A stretch of DNA of 64,000 bases. It comes from JBCBDX01 sp039822005 (lineage in GTDB: Bacteria; Pseudomonadota; Alphaproteobacteria; Rhizobiales; Rhizobiaceae). This document shows, piece by piece, positions 35,549-42,446 of this stretch. Made by a program: the position numbers and the translations under genes. The notes under the pieces were generated by a model. The model ran no database searches. It saw only the letters and a program-made list of their open reading frames with translations, and had not been told where the DNA came from. The first letter of the stretch is position 1. Every line of letters starts with the position of its first letter. The stretch covers positions 124,001 to 188,000 of the forward strand of contig JBCBMZ010000003.1 of NCBI GenBank assembly GCA_039822005.1, in the 5' to 3' direction.

Positions 35549-35575
35549 CGATCAGGTGATATCGTAACCTGATCG
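35549..35575. promoter_or_regulatory. Perfect 9-9-9 inverted repeat in front of the CRP/FNR gene
   Basis: CGATCAGGT (35549-35557), a 9-base spacer and ACCTGATCG (35567-35575) form a perfect inverted repeat 25 bases upstream of the regulator's ATG. It may be an autoregulatory operator or an RNA hairpin masking the start region. It does not match the TTGAT-N4-ATCAA box of FNR. Confidence 0.5.
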
Positions 35576-35600
35576 CGCAGGAATTTTCCAAAGGTTTCAC

Positions 35601-36272
35601 ATGCAGGGTCGTTCTTGGATTGATAATTTTCAGGGACTGAGCCGTCTTTCACCTGAACTTAAGGCTGAAATTGAAGCCGGTAGCCAAATCGTATCTGTTC
35701 CCGCTGGCACCCAGATTTTCTCACCGGGAAAAAGCGCTGAAAACCTGCTTTTGTTGATTGAGGGCACCGTGCGGGTGCAGCAACGCTCTGAAACCGGCAG
35801 GGACCTGTTTCTATATCGCGTGAACGCGGGCGAAAGCTGCGTCCTGACGACGGCGTGCATGCTCGCCTTTGAAGATTATTCAGCCGAAGGCACGGCGGAG
35901 ACCGACATCAAGGCAGCCGCCATTCCGCGCAAATTATTCGACAATTTGGTAGCCGTATCGCCTGTCTTCCGGGAATTTGTGTTTACCGCTTATTCACGCC
36001 GTATCACTGAACTTTTTACACTCATCGATGACATCGTTTTTCAGCGCATGGATGTGCGTTTGGCCGCTCGTCTGTTGGAACTGGCGGGCGACGGCAATAT
36101 TGTTCATGCAACCCACGCGGTGCTCGCAACGGAACTGGGAACGGCCCGCGAGGTCATTTCGCGCACCTTGGCCGAGTTTCAACGAAGAGGCTGGGTTGAG
36201 CAATCACGCGGAGAAGTACACCTAACAGCACCGGCAGGGTTGGCACGACTTTCAAAGTCGTCGGTTGGATAA
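35601..36272 (+). CDS. CRP/FNR-family transcriptional regulator
   Basis: A 223-residue regulator with an N-terminal cyclic-nucleotide-binding-like beta-roll (IVSVPAGTQIFSPGKSAENLLLLIEGTVRV, residues ~30-60) and a C-terminal helix-turn-helix (ATELGTAREVISRTLAEF). No four-cysteine cluster of FNR is present; two Cys lie in ESCVLTTACML. The ligand pocket lacks the RE...SR pattern of cAMP-binding CRP, so a different signal is likely. It is divergent from the large secreted protein and probably controls it. The gap of 205 bp contains two inverted repeats. Confidence 0.88.
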   Translation: MQGRSWIDNFQGLSRLSPELKAEIEAGSQIVSVPAGTQIFSPGKSAENLLLLIEGTVRVQQRSETGRDLFLYRVNAGESCVLTTACMLAFEDYSAEGTAETDIKAAAIPRKLFDNLVAVSPVFREFVFTAYSRRITELFTLIDDIVFQRMDVRLAARLLELAGDGNIVHATHAVLATELGTAREVISRTLAEFQRRGWVEQSRGEVHLTAPAGLARLSKSSVG

Positions 36273-36432
36273 TGCGCTAATCACCTGAGTGACTTTCCCG
36301 AGCGCTGATCAGCATTGCTCATTTTCATTGCGTTTCTTTGGGAGCCGAGCTTGAGCCTCGCGGAAGAATTCGGAAACGGTGCCGGTGGAAAACGTTTCAA
36401 CCACGACCTTGCCCGAACCCGGCGTTCGGCGG

Positions 36433-36458
36433 GCGGACGTGGGTCCATCCACGTCCGC
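36433..36458. repeat. Strong GC hairpin before the Rhs remnant
   Basis: GCGGACGTGG (36433-36442) and CCACGTCCGC (36449-36458) form a perfect 10-bp inverted repeat with a 6-base loop. No T-run follows. The stop of the Rhs frame at 36460-36462 lies directly behind it, so the Rhs similarity begins just after the hairpin. It may mark a recombination or transcription stop point. Confidence 0.5.
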
Positions 36459-36555
36459 TTGATCCGCCTCACTCGACCTCAATGCCCGCTATCACGATCC
36501 GTCCATCGGCCGCTTTATCTCGCCCCTCGGCCTCTCGGCATTTCGTTTAAGCGAA

Positions 36556-37302
36556 TTGCTTGCCGTCTTGCAGCGGCGCGCCATAAAGGGCGCTTGCCTT
36601 AACTGGGACCCCACCATCGAAGGCGTGGGCACGAATAGATATGCCTATTCGGCCAATGATCCGGTCAATAAGAGCGATCCCAACGGGCATATTTTTGGCG
36701 CGATCATTGACAAGATAAAGGATTTTTTCAGCGGTGGTGGCTCCGGCGGTGCATTGAAAGATAAAACCAGCAGCTACAAATCTAACGATGGCGGTCAGTA
36801 TGCACAGGTCGTATTACCCGGGCAGCTGAGCCCTCCGCTGCCACCAATGGCAATTCCTGGAAGCAAGGAAAACAAGAAATTTGTAAAGACTAATCAAAAT
36901 TTCTTGGCTGGTATCTTGGGTGCTTTGAGAGATAAGTTTAGACGACTGCAGATCGTTTACCGCGCAATTCGAGCTGATGAGCTACCGGGCACTCAAGGGC
37001 TCTTTGCACGAGATCCGTTTGCAGCTGAAGTTACGTTGGTGGATCATGTGCTAAACAACCCTCGTTCTAGCCCGTGGATATCCACCACTAAGAGCCTAAA
37101 TGTAGCCAAGAAATTTGCTGGAGAAACTGGAGTGATCGTCAGTGTTGATCTGAACCGAGTGAATTCTGCCTATCATGATATTTCCAACGGCGGTACAGGG
37201 AACGCCGACGCGGATCGCCTAGCGCAACAAGATCAGGAAGTTACGATTAGAGCCTACGTTTCTCCCGATGCCATAATTGGCATCCAAGAGCTTGGATTTT
37301 AG
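36556..37302 (+). CDS. Rhs C-terminal fragment with ADP-ribosyltransferase-like toxin tip
   Basis: The frame is open from 36463, after an in-frame TGA; TTG 36556 is the first usable start inside it. Upstream residues DLNARYHDPSIGRFISP and the later WDPTIEGVGTNRYAY-SANDPVNKSDPNGH are the end of an Rhs/YD-repeat core. The two halves are separated by a 26-residue insertion (LGLSAFRLSE...KGACLN). After DPNGH the toxin part covers about residues 46-248. It shows an R-S-E pattern: Arg136 in VYRAIRADEL, Ser176 in SPWISTTKS, Glu228 in QDQEVTIRAYVSPDAIIGI. These features fit a mono-ADP-ribosyltransferase fold. The N-terminal core is missing, so the gene is a displaced tip. A partner gene begins 3 bp after its stop. 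Codon use is more AT-rich than in the flanks. Confidence 0.6.
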   Translation: MLAVLQRRAIKGACLNWDPTIEGVGTNRYAYSANDPVNKSDPNGHIFGAIIDKIKDFFSGGGSGGALKDKTSSYKSNDGGQYAQVVLPGQLSPPLPPMAIPGSKENKKFVKTNQNFLAGILGALRDKFRRLQIVYRAIRADELPGTQGLFARDPFAAEVTLVDHVLNNPRSSPWISTTKSLNVAKKFAGETGVIVSVDLNRVNSAYHDISNGGTGNADADRLAQQDQEVTIRAYVSPDAIIGIQELGF

Positions 37303-37305
37303 CCC

Positions 37306-37635
37306 ATGGATGACTTATTTGAGGCACAGGTAGATGAGATGTGGGCAGCGGACGGCTTTTTCTCAAAATTGCGTCATCTCGAGTTCGACGCTAGTAGCGG
37401 TCGTAAGGCGCTGGAGTACTTCAAAGCACAGGATATTAGTAGCGTTGACGACTACGTACGGTTCGTAAAGCGATCCTATCATATCCCGCTCTTTATTAGA
37501 TCTTGGGAGACTAGAGCTGTCGAAAGGGGGGCGGATAGCACTGAATACGCCAACTTAACTGCAGCATTCTTCGATGTGATTCATGAAAAGATCATGGGCT
37601 TCTCACTAGATGAAACTGGAGAAGCCGCTGGCTGA
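37306..37635 (+). CDS. Candidate immunity protein to the ART-like tip
   Basis: A 109-residue, acidic, soluble helical protein without a signal peptide or membrane segment; no family recognised. It starts with ATG 37306, three bases after the stop of the toxin tip, the usual distance of an immunity gene in polymorphic toxin loci. SSVDDYVRFVKRSYHIPLFI and SLDETGEA are its most distinctive parts. Its 3' end overlaps the start of the next Rhs core fragment by a few codons in another frame, suggesting recombination next to it. Immunity function is inferred from position. Confidence 0.6.
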   Translation: MDDLFEAQVDEMWAADGFFSKLRHLEFDASSGRKALEYFKAQDISSVDDYVRFVKRSYHIPLFIRSWETRAVERGADSTEYANLTAAFFDVIHEKIMGFSLDETGEAAG

Positions 37636-37640
37636 CCCGC

Positions 37641-38051
37641 GTGCATACGCACGGGCCCCATGGCACGCTGCAGGATGTTTCTTACACACGTGGCCCCACG
37701 GGCCGGATCGATGCCGTCCATGGCGAAGGTTTTGGCGCAGGCGGCCAGACCAACGACACGTCCCATTCAGCCCTTAAAGACAAATGGGAATACACTTACA
37801 ATGGCTATGATGAGTTGATTGTCGCCGACAATCTGATCGACGATGCGCTCGACCAGACACTTGGCTATGACAATCTCTGCAACCACAAAAAGCCTTTGGT
37901 CGAGGAATACTATCAAACAGGTGCGATTGATCAGGCAAATATGCGTAGTGTCAGCTCTGTGAATGCGCACTGCCCTAGTTGCTCTGCGGCCCAAGGTGGA
38001 CAGCTAAGCCAATATTCGAGGCAAATGAAAAGGCAATATGGGCTTGAGTAA
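37641..38051 (+). CDS. Rhs core fragment fused to the remnant of a deaminase-like tip
   Basis: A 136-residue frame with GTG start; its Rhs similarity extends a few codons upstream (LTRVHTHGP). Residues 1-79 are Rhs core (QDVSYTRGPTGRIDAVHGEG, YNGYDELIVADNL, DQTLGYDNL). The core then stops mid-repeat and changes to KKPLVEEYYQTGAIDQANMR and SSVNAHCPSCSAAQGG. The CPSC segment resembles the PCxxC half of nucleic-acid deaminase toxins. No HAE/CAE half is visible before it, and no hallmark end of the core, so part of the core and of the toxin was probably deleted. It overlaps the following immunity-like gene by 14 bp. Confidence 0.5.
   Translation: MHTHGPHGTLQDVSYTRGPTGRIDAVHGEGFGAGGQTNDTSHSALKDKWEYTYNGYDELIVADNLIDDALDQTLGYDNLCNHKKPLVEEYYQTGAIDQANMRSVSSVNAHCPSCSAAQGGQLSQYSRQMKRQYGLE
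37701..37876 (+). repeat. Direct repeat of Rhs core, copy A
   Basis: 176 bp encoding TGRIDAVHGEGFGAGGQTN through DQTLGYDNL. A second copy lies 774 bp downstream. The first 54 bases are almost identical between copies, while the rest differs at scattered positions. Such short core homology beside each displaced toxin tip is the usual footprint of Rhs tip exchange. Confidence 0.85.
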
Positions 38052-38394
38052 AAGTGAGATGGAGATTCAAAAAGCTGTTTGTCTTCAATTTGGTTCGAAA
38101 TTTGAACCATCTTTCGAAGACGAGAAACTAGGATTGGCGCTGCTAGTTCCTGTTACCGAAAACCATTACTACCTCAATGGTGTTCGACATCAAAAGGACC
38201 AAGGAACTTGCGGTTGGTTCATCTGGAACGGAAACATTTTTGAAGAACGCGCCGAATTTTTTCAACCGATTCATGTTACTCACTTGTGGAAACGTTTGCC
38301 AATGGTTCTACCATATCTTGGCCTGGCGCCTGGTTGGCGCTTTCTTATTGCGAATGATCATGTTGACGTGTGGTATGACGAAAACATTGTCTGA
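38038..38394 (+). CDS. Imm33-like immunity protein
   Basis: A 118-residue soluble protein. The C-terminal half contains GTCGWFIWNGN, FFQPIHVTHLWKRLP and YLGLAPGWRFLIA followed by VDVWYDE. From memory this fits the Imm33-like family of immunity proteins linked to polymorphic toxins. ATG 38038 overlaps the preceding toxin frame; AAAAGG lies upstream; ATG 38059 is an alternative start. Position after the deaminase-like remnant makes it that tip's partner. It looks intact although its toxin appears truncated, which is typical of retained orphan immunity. Confidence 0.7.
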   Translation: MGLSKSEMEIQKAVCLQFGSKFEPSFEDEKLGLALLVPVTENHYYLNGVRHQKDQGTCGWFIWNGNIFEERAEFFQPIHVTHLWKRLPMVLPYLGLAPGWRFLIANDHVDVWYDENIV

Positions 38395-38468
38395 GTGCCA
38401 CTTCCCGACAAAGAGCTGGTATGTGATCATACAAAGCCACTCGTCTGCTTGTCTTTAGCCATCGCGCT

Positions 38469-39006
38469 GTGACCGGCCGGATCGATGCCGTCCATGGCGA
38501 AGGTTTTGGCGCGGGCGGCCAGACCAACTGGACTGCCCGTTCCGGCCTGAAAGACAAATGGCTCTACAGCTATAGTGGCTATGACGAACTGATCGTCGCC
38601 GACAATCTGATCGACAATGCGCTCGACCAGACTTTGGCTATGACAATCTGGGTAACATCGTCACCAACTCCAAGCTCGGCCTTTACAGCTACCCGGCATC
38701 GGGCCTCGGCACCGTGCGCCCGCATGCACAAACGCGCATCAGCGGTTCGGGGGGCGTGCGTGATTTTACCTATGATGCCAACCGCTGCCCGGCAGTCGAT
38801 GGGAACAATCGACGAGAGTGGGCAACATGGTCACGGACGGCACCCGCACGTTCGTCTGGGACGCGCAGAACAAGCTGGCCTCGCTGACGCCGCTTGGCGG
38901 CGGGCAGGCGGTGACGTTCCAGTACGGCCCGGATGGCTCGCGCATCGCCAAGCATTCCTGCGGAATACCCTCAAACTCAATCGCATTTTCTACCAAAAAA
39001 CCTTGG
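38469..39006 (+). pseudogene. Degenerate Rhs core fragment with frameshifts
   Basis: Starts as core copy B (TGRIDAVHGEGFGAGGQTN, YSYSGYDELIVADNL). A one-base deletion relative to copy A lies in the DQTLGYDNL codons near 38630-38637 and shifts the frame. In the shifted frame core similarity goes on (GNIVTNSKLGLYSYPASGLG, RPHAQTRISGSGGVRDFTYD). A second shift near 38785-38825 follows, after which the core reads NMVTDGTRTFVWDAQNKLAS and VTFQYGPDGSRIAKHS in a third frame. Similarity stops a few bases before tRNA-Lys. No toxin tip or hallmark end follows. The gene cannot be translated as a whole. Confidence 0.75.
38475..38649 (+). repeat. Direct repeat of Rhs core, copy B
   Basis: 175 bp matching copy A at 37701-37876, with one base deleted near its end. 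The deletion causes the frameshift of the 38469 pseudogene. Past the copy A/B homology, B continues as normal core while A switches to toxin sequence. Confidence 0.85.
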
Positions 39007-39079
39007 TGAGCGCGCAGGGGTTCGAACCCTGGACCTACTGATTAAAAGTCAGTTGCTCTACCAACTGAGCTACGCGCTC
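39004..39079 (-). tRNA. tRNA-Lys (anticodon TTT)
   Basis: Read on the minus strand, acceptor GAGCGCG pairs with CGCGCTC, the D-arm is AGCTCAGTTGGTAGAGC, and the anticodon stem ACTGA/TCAGT encloses the loop CTTTTAA with anticodon TTT. The T-loop is GGTTCGAACCC, and discriminator A and CCA are encoded (39004-39007). Length is 76 bases including CCA. It lies directly beside the decayed Rhs region. Confidence 0.97.
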
Positions 39080-39125
39080 CCAAAAGGGGTGATTTGCGAG
39101 CCGGCGTGCGGCATCGCGAGGCCGC

Positions 39126-39154
39126 GTGATAGTGAAACCCGCACATCACGTCAA
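39126..39154 (-). promoter_or_regulatory. Promoter for tRNA-Lys
   Basis: On the minus strand TTGACG (39154-39149) and TATCAC (39131-39126) are spaced by 17 bases. A GC-rich discriminator region follows and the tRNA begins about 46 bases further on. It fits a strong housekeeping promoter for a stable RNA. Confidence 0.6.
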
Positions 39155-39277
39155 CCATCTCTTTTGCATCTCATCACATCCAAATCACGACAAATTGCCT
39201 CGCCAACCGGACCGGAAGCTGGCCTTGCGCGTGCATTGAGATTATCTGGTTGAAGAGACAAAGAACGGAAACGTCCG

Positions 39278-40054
39278 ATGGCCATTGATGTATCCTATGT
39301 GAGCGCTTTTGCAGCCGGAGCCATATCCTTTTTAAGCCCCTGCGTGCTGCCTTTGGTGCCGCCTTACCTATGTTATATGGCCGGTGTGTCGATGGACGAT
39401 TTTCGCGGCCACAACGATCCGGCGTCGATGAGCACAGATGGCGCAGCGGTAGCGACGGGAGACGGTGTTCGCCTTTCGCTGATTTTCGCGGCGCTGTCTT
39501 TTGTCGGCGGGTTTACCACCGTTTTTGTCGCGCTCGGCGCGGGCGCCAGCACCGTAGGCGGTTTTCTCCGGGTTTATCAGACCGAGTTGGCCATGGCGGC
39601 CGGTGTCATCATCATTTTGATGGGGCTTAACTTTTTGGGCGTCTTGCGCATTTCCGCTTTTTCGCGCGAGGCCCGTTTTCAGGCGCAAGGACGGCCTGCC
39701 AGTCCAATCGCCGCCTATGTAATGGGGCTTGCCTTTGCATTTGGATGGACACCCTGCATCGGTCCGGTTCTGGGCCCTATTCTCACATTGGCAGGCGCCC
39801 GTGACAGCGTGGGCGAAGGTGCCGCGCTTCTGGCGGTTTATTCAGCGGGCCTCGGCATTCCGTTTCTGATCGCTGCCATGTTCTCCGGCGCATTTATGGG
39901 GTTCCTACAACGCTTTCGGGTACACCTCGGCACGGTTGAAAAAGTCATTGGCGGCCTGCTGGTTGTTGCCGGCATCCTGTTCTTGACAGGGGGCATGGAA
40001 CGCATGGCCTTTTTCCTGTTGGAGAATTTCCCCGTCCTCGGCACGTTTGGCTAA
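39278..40054 (+). CDS. ccdA: CcdA-type thiol-disulfide membrane transporter
   Basis: A 258-residue inner-membrane protein with six predicted segments, like the DsbD transmembrane domain. The two redox cysteines lie in LSPCVLPLVPPYL (first segment) and FGWTPCIGPVLGP (fourth segment). It passes electrons from cytoplasmic thioredoxin to periplasmic c-haem maturation or thiol proteins. An insertion of about 25 residues follows the first segment (FRGHNDPASMSTDG). It is the first intact gene after tRNA-Lys and overlaps the convergent EamA gene by 4 bp. Confidence 0.9.
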   Translation: MAIDVSYVSAFAAGAISFLSPCVLPLVPPYLCYMAGVSMDDFRGHNDPASMSTDGAAVATGDGVRLSLIFAALSFVGGFTTVFVALGAGASTVGGFLRVYQTELAMAAGVIIILMGLNFLGVLRISAFSREARFQAQGRPASPIAAYVMGLAFAFGWTPCIGPVLGPILTLAGARDSVGEGAALLAVYSAGLGIPFLIAAMFSGAFMGFLQRFRVHLGTVEKVIGGLLVVAGILFLTGGMERMAFFLLENFPVLGTFG

Positions 40055-40980
40055 GCGGTCGATCGCAGTGATTTGGGCATTGTTGCCGTGGCGACACCGG
40101 CCATCACAGCGCCAATGGCAACAATTTGATAAGCAGCCAGCTTTTCGCCCAGGAAAATAACGGCAAGGATGACGCCAAAAGGTGTCATCAAGAACATGAA
40201 CATCCCCGCCAGTGACGGTCCCAATTTTCGAATGCCAAACTGATAGCCCGAAAAAGCCATCAGCGAAGAAATCACAATGATGCCCGCCAAGGCGAACCAA
40301 CCTGCCATTGAAGGCGGCGAGCCTTCACCGACAACAAGGCTGGTGGCAGCAAACGGAAGATTGGCAAGCGCGCCGAAAAACGCGATGACGCAAAACAATG
40401 CCATCGGTCTTATGTCCTTGATGCGGTCGGTTTTCAGAAGAATTGAATAGCTCGCCCAGGACAAGGTCGCCGCGGCAATCAGAATGTCCCCAAGGTTGAA
40501 CTCCAGCGCCCTAAGTGTCGACAAAGAGCCTTGGGTAATAATGGCAGCAACACCGGCAAAGGCAATCATTGCGCCAAGCACTTCGCGCCAGCTGATCGGC
40601 CGACCCCTAAAAAAACGTTCAAGCATCAAAATGAGGGCCGGCGCAACCGAGTAGATCAACGTGGCATTGGTGGCGGTTGTCATCTGCAGCCCCCAGTAAA
40701 CACCACCTCCGCTGACGCCCATGCCCAATATGCCAAGAATGATGAGCAAGCCGACATTGTTTTTAATAAACGCCATCGTGCTGTGAACCTGACCTGCCAA
40801 TACGGTAGGCAGCAGGATGAGCGCAACGCTTGCCCAACGCAGAAACGCCAAGACGAAGGGATGCGAGTCGGGCGCGACAAATCGGCCGAAGATGATATTG
40901 GTTGAAAAACACAGCGCGGTCCCGAGCATAATCGCGTAGGGCAGCAAATCGCGCGTCGCAGGAGAGGTGTTTGCAGACAT
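40051..40980 (-). CDS. EamA/DMT-family transporter
   Basis: A 309-residue protein with ten predicted membrane segments in two EamA repeats (about residues 15-145 and 155-300). Start segment: LLPYAIMLGTALCFSTNIIF. GWFALAGIIVISSLMAFSGY and PFGVILAVIFLGEKL are typical for the second repeat. Substrates of this drug/metabolite family cannot be read from sequence. ATG 40980 (MSANTSP) is chosen; ATG 41007 is in frame with a weak AGG and remains possible. Stop overlaps the ccdA stop. Confidence 0.85.
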   Translation of the reverse strand: MSANTSPATRDLLPYAIMLGTALCFSTNIIFGRFVAPDSHPFVLAFLRWASVALILLPTVLAGQVHSTMAFIKNNVGLLIILGILGMGVSGGGVYWGLQMTTATNATLIYSVAPALILMLERFFRGRPISWREVLGAMIAFAGVAAIITQGSLSTLRALEFNLGDILIAAATLSWASYSILLKTDRIKDIRPMALFCVIAFFGALANLPFAATSLVVGEGSPPSMAGWFALAGIIVISSLMAFSGYQFGIRKLGPSLAGMFMFLMTPFGVILAVIFLGEKLAAYQIVAIGAVMAGVATATMPKSLRSTA

Positions 40981-41081
40981 GTAAACGCCGTTAGCGTTAC
41001 CTATCATGTGTGACAAGCGCTGGATTGCATCGACAAAGTTGGTTATTTGGGCAAATCCCTAAGGAACTGTCGAGTTATCAC

Positions 41082-42446
41082 ATGAGCCGCACCTGCCTTT
41101 CGATTATCCTTGCCGCCGGACAAGGCAAACGCATGAAGTCGGACCTTCCCAAAGTTCTACACCCTGTCGGGGGTTTGCCGATGGTCCTGCATGTGGCCAA
41201 ATGCGCCAAACAAGCAGGGTCTTCCAACATCGCCATCGTGGTTGGTCACGGCGCACAATTCGTGCGGCAGGCGATCGAAAGTGCCGACCTGCCAACAACG
41301 TTTCACGTGCAGGAAGAGCAATTGGGAACGGCCAACGCGGTCAACGCGGCCCGCAATGTCATTGACCAAGGTCATGATGATGTTTTGGTGCTGTTCGGCG
41401 ATACGCCACTTATCGGCCCTGAAACGCTCAAAAAAGCACGCGACTTGCTGGAACAGGGGGCCGCGATCTGCGTCGTTGGATTTCGACCGGAAGATCCAAC
41501 GGGCTATGGCCGCCTTTTGGAGAAAGACGGCGAGTTGATCGCCATTCGCGAACATAAGGATGCGACGGACGAAGAAAAGAGTGTTGGTTTTTGCAATGGC
41601 GGTTTGATGGCCTTTAACGGACGCATGTTGGGCCAACTGCTGGATCGTATCGGCAATGACAACGCCAAAGGTGAGTATTATTTAACGGACGCAGTGGAGA
41701 TCGCTCGCTCTTTGGGCTTGCCGGTCAAGGCAATAGAAGCGCCGCACGAACACGTGCTTGGTGTCAACACGCGGGTGGAATTGGCGCAGGCCGAAGCCAT
41801 TTGGCAGAACCGCAAGCGCGAGGCATTCATGTTGGCCGGTGTTTCGATGGCCGCGCCCGAGACGGTTTTCTTCCATCACGACACACAAATCGCACAAGGT
41901 GTTACCCTTGAGCCCAATATTTTCTTTGGCCCTGGCGTGACGGTCGGGGAAGACGCCAATATTCGCGCGTTCAGCCATATCGAAGGCGCTCACATCGGCA
42001 AACATGCGGATGTTGGGCCATTTGCGCGGTTAAGACCCGGCGCGGATTTGGGGCCGAAATCAAAAGTCGGAAATTTCTGTGAAGTCAAAAATGCCAATGT
42101 CGGCGAGGGCGCCAAGATCAACCATTTAACCTATGTAGGTGATGCTGATATCGGTGCTGACACCAATATCGGGGCTGGCACTATTACCTGCAACTATGAC
42201 GGCGCCAACAAGCATCGCACGACCATTGGTGACAATGTGTTTGTTGGGTCAAATACCGCATTGGTTGCACCCGTCACGCTGGAAGACAACACCTATATCG
42301 GCTCCGGCAGTGTCATAACCGCCAATGTGCCAAGCGATGCTCTCGCCATTGGCCGCGCCCGCCAAGTCAACAAGGAAGGGCTCGGTAAGCGGCTCAAAGA
42401 GCATGCCTTGGCCGCCAAAGAAAAACTGGCAAGCCAAAAGAGCTAA
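41082..42446 (+). CDS. glmU: Bifunctional UDP-GlcNAc pyrophosphorylase / GlcN-1-P acetyltransferase
   Basis: A 454-residue enzyme making UDP-N-acetylglucosamine for peptidoglycan and lipid A. The N-terminal uridylyltransferase begins SIILAAGQGKRMKSDLPKVL; EEQLGTANAV and GDTPLIGPETL follow. The C-terminal beta-helix has ARLRPGADLGPKSKVGNF, HLTYVGDADIG and ITCNYDGANKHRT. ATG 41082 gives the standard N-terminus; the open frame reaches 41010. It supplies the substrate of LpxA. glmS, a common neighbour, is absent; recG is convergent with a 4-bp overlap. Confidence 0.96.
   Translation: MSRTCLSIILAAGQGKRMKSDLPKVLHPVGGLPMVLHVAKCAKQAGSSNIAIVVGHGAQFVRQAIESADLPTTFHVQEEQLGTANAVNAARNVIDQGHDDVLVLFGDTPLIGPETLKKARDLLEQGAAICVVGFRPEDPTGYGRLLEKDGELIAIREHKDATDEEKSVGFCNGGLMAFNGRMLGQLLDRIGNDNAKGEYYLTDAVEIARSLGLPVKAIEAPHEHVLGVNTRVELAQAEAIWQNRKREAFMLAGVSMAAPETVFFHHDTQIAQGVTLEPNIFFGPGVTVGEDANIRAFSHIEGAHIGKHADVGPFARLRPGADLGPKSKVGNFCEVKNANVGEGAKINHLTYVGDADIGADTNIGAGTITCNYDGANKHRTTIGDNVFVGSNTALVAPVTLEDNTYIGSGSVITANVPSDALAIGRARQVNKEGLGKRLKEHALAAKEKLASQKS

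Noticed and set aside
35405..35600. FNR/CRP box TTGAT-N4-ATCAA
   Set aside because: No match in the divergent region; only the two other inverted repeats are present.
36273..36462. Further Rhs core upstream of 36463
   Set aside because: Translations in the three forward frames show no YD-repeat pattern; similarity begins only after the hairpin.
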